Source: CAZFLY01 sp964519995 (lineage in GTDB: Bacteria; Planctomycetota; Phycisphaerae; Sedimentisphaerales; Anaerobacaceae). Taken from it: DNA of 64,000 bases. A program made the position numbers and the translations under genes. The notes under the pieces are model-generated. The model had not been told where the DNA came from. It saw nothing but the letters and a program-made list of their open reading frames with translations, and did no database searches. The DNA is taken from contig CAZFLY010000006.1 in assembly GCA_964519995.1 (NCBI GenBank), positions 1 through 64,000 of the forward strand, given 5' to 3'. The stretch's first letter is position 1. Every line of letters begins with the position of its first letter. Below are positions 17,350 through 25,554 of the stretch, piece by piece.

Positions 17350-19584
17350 TCAAGTAGCAATAGCCAATCTCACAGTGAAGGTACTTCCTTTGCCAGGTTT
17401 ACTATCTACGAAGATTGCGCCTTTATGGGCGTTGATTATGAATTTTGCGATGCTAAGGCCAAGCCCACAGCCTTCTGCATGACGTGAGAGGGTTCGATCG
17501 GCTTGGTAAAATCGAGTGAATATCTTTTTAACAGCGCTTCGCGAGATACCTATACCCTTATCCGAAACGCTGTAGCAAACCGTGCCATTCTCAGCAAAAG
17601 CCCTCAGCATGATATGTTTTTCTTCGTGGGAATATTTATACGCATTGTCCAGAAGATTTACGAGCACAGTCACCATTGCATCGTGGTCTGCCAGCACATC
17701 CGGCAAGTTGTCATTTATATCTACGAGAAATTGACATCGACCATTCTCGAATTTCGTCCTGACCGCATCTACGGCGGCGTGTGCTATTGCTGCTGCGTCG
17801 GCTCGAACTATCCTGAAAGCCCGCTTGTTTCGCTCCATCCTCGAGAACGTCAGAAAATTTTCGATTAGTCTTGTGAGTCTTACATTTTCCTTTGAGACCA
17901 ATTGCAGGTATTCGGTGGCCTGTTGCTGGTTTTTATAGTTTCCTTCGAGGATGGTATCGATAAGCAGACGAATTGATGCGAGAGGAGTTTTCAATTCGTG
18001 GGAAACAGTTGCTATGAAATCATTTTTAAGTTTATTTAGCTTTATCTGCCTGCTGACAATCCGCAGGGACATCAATCCGGCCGCAACCATCACGGCAACA
18101 GCCAGTAATCCAGCCCAGACATACACCACAACTTGTTTGCCGGCTGTTGTCTTAAGGATATCAGCATCCTTAAAATGAATTTCAATCTGCCAACTTGGAA
18201 AGAATTTTCCCAATGGGGCTTTTAAAAAAGCTGCTCTTTCCGGATTTTCTAAACCAGAGGCATACGTCCCAAAGTTATCTGTTATTCTGTAGGAGATGCC
18301 AAGCTCTTCCAAGTCATCTCCACATGAATCGAAATCCGAACTAAGTGACTGTGCTTTTTGTAACAGCACATATACTCTGCCACTATACTTGTAACACATT
18401 CCATAGACTGTCTCCGGAAATTGTAGCTTACGAAAGCTATCTTCCGGCCAGGACTCAAATAACACAGGGGGCTTTAACCTATCGGTTGCAGCAGCTACCA
18501 CTTTTCTGTCTGAAAACAAATCTACAGCGCCGGATATTTGCGCTTTTAGCTTTTCGGCCCACTCCCATTCCATTCCTTCTATTTTTTCCAGCGATGAATG
18601 CAGTAACAAAATTAATGTACGTACATCATCTTCGGACCACGAGTCGGAAGGTGGACCGGTATGATATTTATCAAGGACGGCTGCAGCTAATTCTTCAGCC
18701 GAAAGCAACTCTTTCGCTCTGGAAAGCTCCGGTTTAAGCGCTTCGGCCCATTTGCTCTCTTCTACAATTTCAAGTGCTTTATGCAGAAGAAAAATCCTCA
18801 TAGCAGATGACATTAGCAGAAAACCATAAGCACTGTTAGGTGTATAATTGATGGCAGAACTAATTAAACTCTGCAGATCGGATTGGCTAAGACCCTCTTC
18901 GGTTTGACTCTTAAGCTCTACAAGCAAAATTCTTGCTCGAGCTATCAGGGATATAGAGGATGAACTTATACTCTCGGGAGTTGGTTCATAAGCTAACTGG
19001 TGACATAAGGTAATGGCTTTTTCGATTTCTCCTAATTTTCTCAAGCAACGGACCTCACCCAATAAAGCACTGTAATGTGTATAGTCATCAAAAACTGAAT
19101 TGAAGATTTTCTCATACAGTCTTATCGCTCGGGCAAAATCCTCCTCAACAAACTCAACATCCCATGCTTCTTTGAACTCCTCCGGAAGTTCATCCGGCTT
19201 TTCGATACCTCCAACAACCGGATAAAGCAACTTATCGTTATCGTCGTAAATAATAATCGCATTACATCCTTTCGAGCTGCTGGTTCCATTGCCTCGGCCA
19301 ACAAGCAAGTCGAACATCTCAACAGGCTGACGCGTTATTGTCGCTTCCTGTTCAATCAAAGCTATTCGGGCCGACCAAAGCTCGTCAATTCCTGTGCTTA
19401 GTTTCTCCAGCCGCTGCCGATAAACATCAATCAGTTTCTGCCTAACCGCCAGACGCTCATTTTTAACAGCCTGGCCCATAAGCCAAAGCAGACATACGGT
19501 GGGCAGTATCACTGCGATGATAAGCAGTAATACTACCCACCGCATTTGATTTCGGGCTGAACTGACTGTCATTCTAAGCGCCAT
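17350..19584 (-). CDS. sensor histidine kinase with large extracytoplasmic helical domain
   Basis: A 744-aa membrane sensor kinase. TM1 is at about residues 15-37 and TM2 at about 485-512. The long periplasmic part between them has TPR-like helices ('YEKIFNSVFDDYTHYSALLGEVRCLRKLGEIEKAI' region). The cytoplasmic part has HisKA with His in 'ATVSHELKTPLASIR' near 530, an N-box in 'NLLDNAYKYSHEE', 'SDKGIGIS', and G-boxes 'GCGLGLSIAKF' and 'GKGSTFTVRL'. It should phosphorylate one or both of the following regulators. The preceding exported CBM9/LamG protein, 13 bp upstream, may feed its sensing domain; that is inference. Confidence 0.88.
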   Translation of the reverse strand: MALRMTVSSARNQMRWVVLLLIIAVILPTVCLLWLMGQAVKNERLAVRQKLIDVYRQRLEKLSTGIDELWSARIALIEQEATITRQPVEMFDLLVGRGNGTSSSKGCNAIIIYDDNDKLLYPVVGGIEKPDELPEEFKEAWDVEFVEEDFARAIRLYEKIFNSVFDDYTHYSALLGEVRCLRKLGEIEKAITLCHQLAYEPTPESISSSSISLIARARILLVELKSQTEEGLSQSDLQSLISSAINYTPNSAYGFLLMSSAMRIFLLHKALEIVEESKWAEALKPELSRAKELLSAEELAAAVLDKYHTGPPSDSWSEDDVRTLILLLHSSLEKIEGMEWEWAEKLKAQISGAVDLFSDRKVVAAATDRLKPPVLFESWPEDSFRKLQFPETVYGMCYKYSGRVYVLLQKAQSLSSDFDSCGDDLEELGISYRITDNFGTYASGLENPERAAFLKAPLGKFFPSWQIEIHFKDADILKTTAGKQVVVYVWAGLLAVAVMVAAGLMSLRIVSRQIKLNKLKNDFIATVSHELKTPLASIRLLIDTILEGNYKNQQQATEYLQLVSKENVRLTRLIENFLTFSRMERNKRAFRIVRADAAAIAHAAVDAVRTKFENGRCQFLVDINDNLPDVLADHDAMVTVLVNLLDNAYKYSHEEKHIMLRAFAENGTVCYSVSDKGIGISRSAVKKIFTRFYQADRTLSRHAEGCGLGLSIAKFIINAHKGAIFVDSKPGKGSTFTVRLAIAT

Positions 19585-19597
19585 AGGCCAGCCCTAC

Positions 19598-22500
19598 CTA
19601 CTCCCGTGAAAGAGCAGCAATTTCATTTTCGGTAAGGGCATAGTTAAAGATACGAACGTCGTCGATCAGGCCATGCCAGAAGCGCCCTGTTTGTTCGGCA
19701 TTCTCACCGATAAAGACAGGGTAGTCATTCGTCTCTATGCCACGATCCCATGGCATTGAAACATCAACTCTGCCATCTACGTATATTCGTATCTCTCTAC
19801 CGTCATATATACCTACGACGTGATGCCATTCGTCAACGTTGACTCTGGTTTGTCCATTGAGCAACGTACTACCGCTTACGGCAAAGTGAAATCCTCTTTC
19901 TGCAGATTCAGTGGAAAGCCTCCAGGCCGAATCTCCTTTGGAGATGATGGCAGTCCATGCACCTGGCACCGACCGGATATTTACCCAGGCTGATACTGTA
20001 ATCTGACCTGCAATATCAAAGTCGGACTCGTCGGCAAGTTCAACATAATCGCCTTGGCCATCGAATTCAAGGGCACCGCCAAATTTACCTCCAGAAGGCC
20101 GCCATATCGGATTGCCCATTAATGTACCGTTATGGTTATTGCCGGACGAATCACTTGCATTGCTTCCTTCAGCCTCGTCAAATTTCCACCATCCGAGCAA
20201 ACCTGCTAATTCGGCTGTCCCAAAGACTTGCGGACTCTGCCATGCGTTGTCTTCTTTGTCTCGCCACATGAGCTTGGTTTCGCGGTCGCCGCCATCATCG
20301 TCATCGTTTACATGAACATCCAGACCTATTTTTGCACCGGCGGACGGTTTTACTCCCAGCGTTGACCATGGAAACTTAATTTCAGTACGATATCCTTTTT
20401 CTTTTGCTACGAGGGCAAATTCGATATTGTCCGTCCTGCCGTGTTGAAAACTACCCATCGTAGGATTGCCTCTGTTCCAGTCGAAGTGATATTGACCGTC
20501 ATTCTCATCGTAGCTGCCCGACTTACTATTGTCAGCATCAATGAAGACCTCGACACAATCATCTAAATAAAACTCATCTGAGCTTGAGTCGCTCATAAGC
20601 TTATCATCAGTCACATCAATAAATACATAGAGATTCTCTTCATCCCACATAGCCTTGTAATAAGCAGAGAGGTCTTCATCGGATAAGACAGGCGAATATG
20701 TCACGTTACCAATCTTGTATTCACGGGCATCAGACCAAAGGCCCTCTGCGTTACCATCGATAACTGGAGGCTGGGTAGCCGCTATGATAGTGGCTGGCAC
20801 AAGTGCAAGTCGGTGTGCAGCCTTGACCTCAGCCTTGGCCTGTGAAAAAATCTGCGATACTACCAAAGCTGGGCCAAATACTTCATTAATTGGGGGCAGG
20901 TTATTAATACCTGCGTATAATCTGAAGTTATTAAGTTGCTCATCGGTGCTAAATTCAATCACTGCCTGGTCGTTTGCCTGCGCCAATTGAGCCAGCGCCT
21001 CTTCCAAGCTATCACGTTGTGCATCTTTGAAAGGTTCGATTATCGCTGGGCTGGCTAACCGAAGCGCCCCACCGACATTTACTAATATGAGCTTGCTTGT
21101 CGTTGGGGAGAGTTTGTTCACAGCATCCTTGAGCGGACCCGCATCACAAACTGACCTGCGTTCTTTAATCGCAGTTATACATGCATCGGTGATTGCACGG
21201 TTTAGTGACAACACAGTGGTCTTGTTCACCTGGTCCATATAACAGTAAAGTTTTTGGTCGCCGGCAATGCCGATCTGATATTTGCCTGCAGCAGTATCCT
21301 CCTGACCAGCTTGCTGATCACCGGTTAATAAGCCAATTGCTCCGAGCAATGTCGTCAAAATCTGACGTGTCTGCTGTGGGTTGTGACTTGTGATTGCCAC
21401 ACCGAGACAGCCCGGGAAAAAAGGGACTCCGCCTTGGGAGGTTTTGTCGGCTGGGACAGCAAACAAATTAAGCTGCTCGATATTTGCATAGATTTCACGA
21501 CCGATATCGAGACCTGTTACATGTTGAATTTTTTGTCTTACCGCCTCGGCTTGCGCTCCATCAGGCTCGCCAAATGCCTGGCTGACCAGAGCTACTGCAT
21601 CAGAAGGCACGGCCTCGAAACCCCCTCGCGTTAGGTTTGGAGTCCGAATGAGATTGTATGCCAGACAATTGTGTCCATCTACAAATGAAATTTCTGTTTG
21701 GCAGATAATCCCATCTTCATCGATGGACAAAAACGAAATCAAATCATCAATATTACCAAAGTCCATGAAACCATTGGCCATAAACATTTCTTTGGGAGTT
21801 TTACCCTCAGGGAACTGTTTTATGAGTTCCGTGTATACCCGGTCAACATTTGCCCAAATTGTCAAGGCGTTTTGATGACGGGCTTTCTTGCTCAGTTTTG
21901 CAAAGGATTTGTTGCTCGATGCAAGCGAGGGATTTCTCATAAGGCTCTTGTACTGTTTTGCGCACCATTGAAGATGAGCGGCTGCATTAGCAGATGGTGA
22001 TGCGGCTATTATCACGGTGTCATCGTATATGACACCGCCACCATCAGAAAAGGTGACCGCCTGCATACCTTCGATTGGATCAGTCGGTCTACCTATCATA
22101 CCAAGAGCAGCTATGATTATGCCTCGCAGAGCATCGCTTTTACCAGGAAACATAACAATGATCGCCGGAGGCACTTCGTTGGTGATTCCCATGACACCAA
22201 CACCCATTCCCCGTATTTTCTTGAACTCAGCCATCATGCTGGGATTGAGCAGCCCAGCCATAATGCCACCGGGCGACTGACCACCTGGCCCAACCGGGCC
22301 GGGGACACCAGAAATAACAGCAAGAGGATTCTCAAGTGGCGTGCCTTTGAGCATGTTAAGAATTGTCTCGACTTGTTTGCCGGGGCTGCCAATTTCCATA
22401 TAAACCAGTGTCTCCGGCGGCATCAAGGCAGCAGGGTCAAATGTCGTAAGATCAGCGAGCAAAGGTGCGACCTTTTCTATGAGATTTGGTTGATCCGCGT

Positions 22501-22786
22501 ACTGCTGAATTATTTGCTCGAAGATCGCCTTTGCCTTCTGTTCATCCTTCTTCTTCAGATAGCACATGCCCTGCCGATACATCGCCTGTGCCACATGAGA
22601 CCTTTGAGCTGAGGGATCATCAATTATCTGCTGGTAGGCCTTAATTGCCGCATCTATGTCACCCTCGACCTCCTCGGCATAAAGTCCTTCCTGCAATAGT
22701 ACGCTAGCAGACTTGGCAAGTGCGGCTGTGGCAAGCAGCCCAATAACCACAAAACTAACAACAAATAGGCGCTTTAACGTTTCCAT
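19598..22786 (-). CDS. exported TPR / CBM9-like / LamG multidomain protein
   Basis: A 1062-aa exported protein. It has a signal peptide ('LFVVSFVVIGLLATAALA'), TPR-like helices at about residues 28-110 and a long uncharacterised alpha/beta region at about 115-640 resembling secreted DUF3352-type proteins. A carbohydrate-binding-module-9-like beta-sandwich lies at about 665-860 ('PPVIDGNAEGLWSDA', 'DEENLYVFIDVTDDKL', 'DDCVEVFIDADNS'). A LamG/concanavalin-like domain closes it at about 862-1060 ('GLLGWWKFDEAEG', 'GLIDDVRIFNYALTENEI'). It has a strong AGAAAGGAG ribosome-binding site. First gene of the operon with a kinase and two regulators, so it is possibly a periplasmic or surface glycan-sensing or carbohydrate-handling accessory. 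No catalytic domain is recognised. Confidence 0.82.
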   Translation of the reverse strand: METLKRLFVVSFVVIGLLATAALAKSASVLLQEGLYAEEVEGDIDAAIKAYQQIIDDPSAQRSHVAQAMYRQGMCYLKKKDEQKAKAIFEQIIQQYADQPNLIEKVAPLLADLTTFDPAALMPPETLVYMEIGSPGKQVETILNMLKGTPLENPLAVISGVPGPVGPGGQSPGGIMAGLLNPSMMAEFKKIRGMGVGVMGITNEVPPAIIVMFPGKSDALRGIIIAALGMIGRPTDPIEGMQAVTFSDGGGVIYDDTVIIAASPSANAAAHLQWCAKQYKSLMRNPSLASSNKSFAKLSKKARHQNALTIWANVDRVYTELIKQFPEGKTPKEMFMANGFMDFGNIDDLISFLSIDEDGIICQTEISFVDGHNCLAYNLIRTPNLTRGGFEAVPSDAVALVSQAFGEPDGAQAEAVRQKIQHVTGLDIGREIYANIEQLNLFAVPADKTSQGGVPFFPGCLGVAITSHNPQQTRQILTTLLGAIGLLTGDQQAGQEDTAAGKYQIGIAGDQKLYCYMDQVNKTTVLSLNRAITDACITAIKERRSVCDAGPLKDAVNKLSPTTSKLILVNVGGALRLASPAIIEPFKDAQRDSLEEALAQLAQANDQAVIEFSTDEQLNNFRLYAGINNLPPINEVFGPALVVSQIFSQAKAEVKAAHRLALVPATIIAATQPPVIDGNAEGLWSDAREYKIGNVTYSPVLSDEDLSAYYKAMWDEENLYVFIDVTDDKLMSDSSSDEFYLDDCVEVFIDADNSKSGSYDENDGQYHFDWNRGNPTMGSFQHGRTDNIEFALVAKEKGYRTEIKFPWSTLGVKPSAGAKIGLDVHVNDDDDGGDRETKLMWRDKEDNAWQSPQVFGTAELAGLLGWWKFDEAEGSNASDSSGNNHNGTLMGNPIWRPSGGKFGGALEFDGQGDYVELADESDFDIAGQITVSAWVNIRSVPGAWTAIISKGDSAWRLSTESAERGFHFAVSGSTLLNGQTRVNVDEWHHVVGIYDGREIRIYVDGRVDVSMPWDRGIETNDYPVFIGENAEQTGRFWHGLIDDVRIFNYALTENEIAALSRE

Positions 22787-22992
22787 GACTGTTCTCCTTT
22801 CTAAATTAGGTTAACAATAAACCGTGATTTTCACAACCCCAATTGTGCTCTTTGAATGTTACCGTTGTGTTACGAATTTGTCCTTTTTTGGTGATTTTTT
22901 AAGTATTATTGCCTCTTTTGGAGTGTGATTTTTCGTCGGCTCAGTCTGATTCGGAGTAACTTCAGTCAACAAACAGGAATAAGCAGGTGCTT

Positions 22993-24129
22993 TCACGGAG
23001 TTTCCTGGCCCAAGAACGCTCTGAACAACTCATCGGCAAAAAGCTGCTCAGCGAGCATCATATATCCTTGGCCTGTAGGATGACTGACGTCATAGTACAA
23101 CGTGCTGGGTAAAACAGCCGCAATACAATATGGTATACGGTTCTGTTTTAGCCGAAACTCGATATCGCTTTTCATCTTGTTGTAGATTTGAGCACTTTTT
23201 CCTTTCAGAATATGCTCGTTGAAAGGCCCGACAAGGACGAAGACCCTGTTTTCTCTAGCGTTCAAGAGCATAACCGCTCGTCTGAAAAATCTCCATTGCA
23301 GAGATGTTTCAAGCTCAACCCATTCAATTTTTGGTTCTATAACACTATTGCCAGCCGGCGCAGTATCTCTGCGCTCATACTGACTTTCATCAAGCTCAGG
23401 CCCGGCAGCTATGGCCCTTAGAGGATTTTTATACGGGTACTCTATAGTCCATCCTGGCAAGTCCATGCCCTGGAAGTATGCAATTCTAAGATGTGATGCC
23501 CAGCCCAGAAAAGCTGAGAGGCGCCCTACCACAATACCGAGCCTCGTTGAAAACGACTCTTTGTAGCAGGGAATCCTCGGGACAAACTGTGGAACAAGCT
23601 GAGGATGGTTGAAGTGAAATTCCTTTTCGATCTGCAAATCGTGCTTTCTGGAACTCATCCATAGAGGATTCAGATGCAAAATAATCTTGTTGCCTGAAAT
23701 GTCACGACCGTAGTGCCTCAGCAAACCAGCTAGTGCAACAGGGTGTATGCCGTCCACACCTAAATTAGCAAATTCATCTCGACCCACTTTCTTGTTAAGA
23801 CTACCTGACAGCGTACAGTCGCAGGACACATAGTGTCCCCAGACAACTGAGTCCCCGATGACGAGCACCTTATCCCGCGAGCAGGCCCAATTACAATAGC
23901 GACTGTACAGCCAATAGTCGCTGCTTAGTCTGTAGGGCAGGCGATAATTGGCTTGTGGTATAAAACTTTCGACACGCAGCCAGAGCAATGGCATACAATA
24001 TGCTAAAGCCGTAAGAATTACAGCAGCGACGATCCACTCACTCAAGGTTAGTCGTATGCTATTTGAGCTAAATGCAGCCCCAGATTCATGTTCATAATTG
24101 CGAAAACCAACTTCGCCTGTCTCTGACAT
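22993..24129 (-). CDS. membrane-anchored SGNH-fold protein, MBOAT partner
   Basis: A 378-aa protein with one N-terminal membrane helix (about 30-50) and an SGNH/GDSL-like periplasmic domain. It shows block I 'VLVIGDSVVWGHYV' and the late Asp-x-x-His as 'DVSHPTGQGYMMLAEQLF'. It follows an MBOAT acyltransferase gene by 35 bp on the same strand. Such MBOAT plus SGNH pairs (as in alginate or peptidoglycan O-acetylation) move acetyl groups across the inner membrane and onto a glycan. The target here is unknown. AAAGGA directly abuts the start ATG, an unusually short spacing. Confidence 0.78.
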   Translation of the reverse strand: MSETGEVGFRNYEHESGAAFSSNSIRLTLSEWIVAAVILTALAYCMPLLWLRVESFIPQANYRLPYRLSSDYWLYSRYCNWACSRDKVLVIGDSVVWGHYVSCDCTLSGSLNKKVGRDEFANLGVDGIHPVALAGLLRHYGRDISGNKIILHLNPLWMSSRKHDLQIEKEFHFNHPQLVPQFVPRIPCYKESFSTRLGIVVGRLSAFLGWASHLRIAYFQGMDLPGWTIEYPYKNPLRAIAAGPELDESQYERRDTAPAGNSVIEPKIEWVELETSLQWRFFRRAVMLLNARENRVFVLVGPFNEHILKGKSAQIYNKMKSDIEFRLKQNRIPYCIAAVLPSTLYYDVSHPTGQGYMMLAEQLFADELFRAFLGQETP

Positions 24130-24164
24130 TCCTTTTTAATCCCTCGCAGATATTAGCCAAATGG

Positions 24165-25541
24165 TCAGAACTGCAAGTAAATAAATGCCCGCTCACTTGA
24201 GGAGGCAAAAACAGCAAGGTAAAGAACCATCAGGATAACTATCGTCACTCTGACCAGCCGAAGCTCAAGCAGCCATCTAACTTTGGACTCATAAACAAAC
24301 TGGTAGGACCAGACAGCCAAGATCAGAACCAGAGCCCAAATCGGACACTGGGGATTTGTGAATCCTGTCCCAAAAATCCTCGATACCACCACCCAAGCAT
24401 CACCGATACTGTCAGCTCGAAAGAAAATCCAGGCAAAAGTAACGAACGCGAATACAAACAGTTGCTTGACTAACTTCGGCACACCGTTTTTGTAGAACGC
24501 AGTTCTCTCCAGTTCTCGCGTTGCAAATCGGCCAAGAGCATGCAGCGCTGCCCAGACCACAAACGTCCATGCTGCACCATGCCATAGACCTGAAATCACC
24601 ATTGTCAGAAACATGTTCCTGTAGGTGTTGAAAGTTCCCTTTCTGTTACCACCAAGAGGAATGTACAGGTAGTCTTTAAACCAGGACGAAAGACTGATAT
24701 GCCACCTGGACCAGAACTCGCCCAGACCAGTCGCAAGGTATGGATTGTTAAAATTCAACATCAGGCGAATACCCATCATCCTCGCTACGCCCCGAGCCAT
24801 ATCCGTATATCCACTAAAGTCAAGATATATCTGCCAACTGAATAGGAACGTGGCCAAGATTAAAGCCGGTGATTGAAATTGGCCAGGAGCATCGTAAACT
24901 TTATCAACGTATAGTGCGAGATAATCAGCTAAAGCCACTTTCTTGAAAAGACCCACAATAAATAGTGATAGGCCGTCAGAAATGTCTTTGCTTGTCACTC
25001 TTGCTGTAGTGAGTAACTGTGGTAAAAGATTCTTGGCTCGCTCTATCGGTCCGGCTATCAGCCTGGGAAAGTAAGACAAAAAAGTAGCATACGCAATAAA
25101 ACTCTTCTGTCGCTCTACTCTGCCGCGATAGAAATCGATTACATAGCTGAGAGACTGAAGAACATAAAATGACAAACCAACATGCAGAAATATGCTCGGC
25201 GAAGTCAGCCTATATGGAATTGCTATGTTGGACAATAAGAGATTAACATTGTCTGAGATAAATCCGCTATACTTAAAGAAACCAAGAAGTCCTATGCCAT
25301 TCGCTATGCTCACTAAAAGCCAGGCCTTTTTCCGCCTGCTTCGTTCCATTTTCGCAACTACAATATAGTCGACAACGGTCAAATACAGTATCAGAATAAT
25401 ATAGAATGGATGAAAACACGCATAGAAAAAATAAGACGTAACTAACAACCACGGAAGTCTGAACCTCGTGCCTTTTACAAGTAAATAGACTGGATATACC
25501 ACCAGAAAGAAAAACAGAAACGGCCAGGTGTGAAATAGCAT
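24165..25541 (-). CDS. MBOAT family membrane O-acyltransferase (AlgI-like)
   Basis: A polytopic O-acyltransferase of 458 aa. It has the family opening 'FFFLVVYPVYLLVKG', the 'SYFFYACFHPFY' helix, 'FPRLIAGPIERAKNLLPQL', 'FSGYTDMARGVARMMG', 'NFNNPYLATGLGEFWSRWHISLS' and the catalytic His in 'GLWHGAAWTFVVW' near residue 320. AlgI-type proteins transfer acyl groups from cytoplasmic donors for modification of exported polysaccharide. The SGNH protein downstream is the likely second component. The start has AAGGGCGG in front, 13 bp after the upstream fusion gene. Confidence 0.92.
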   Translation of the reverse strand: MLFHTWPFLFFFLVVYPVYLLVKGTRFRLPWLLVTSYFFYACFHPFYIILILYLTVVDYIVVAKMERSRRKKAWLLVSIANGIGLLGFFKYSGFISDNVNLLLSNIAIPYRLTSPSIFLHVGLSFYVLQSLSYVIDFYRGRVERQKSFIAYATFLSYFPRLIAGPIERAKNLLPQLLTTARVTSKDISDGLSLFIVGLFKKVALADYLALYVDKVYDAPGQFQSPALILATFLFSWQIYLDFSGYTDMARGVARMMGIRLMLNFNNPYLATGLGEFWSRWHISLSSWFKDYLYIPLGGNRKGTFNTYRNMFLTMVISGLWHGAAWTFVVWAALHALGRFATRELERTAFYKNGVPKLVKQLFVFAFVTFAWIFFRADSIGDAWVVVSRIFGTGFTNPQCPIWALVLILAVWSYQFVYESKVRWLLELRLVRVTIVILMVLYLAVFASSSERAFIYLQF

Positions 25542-25554
25542 TTGCCGCCCTTTT

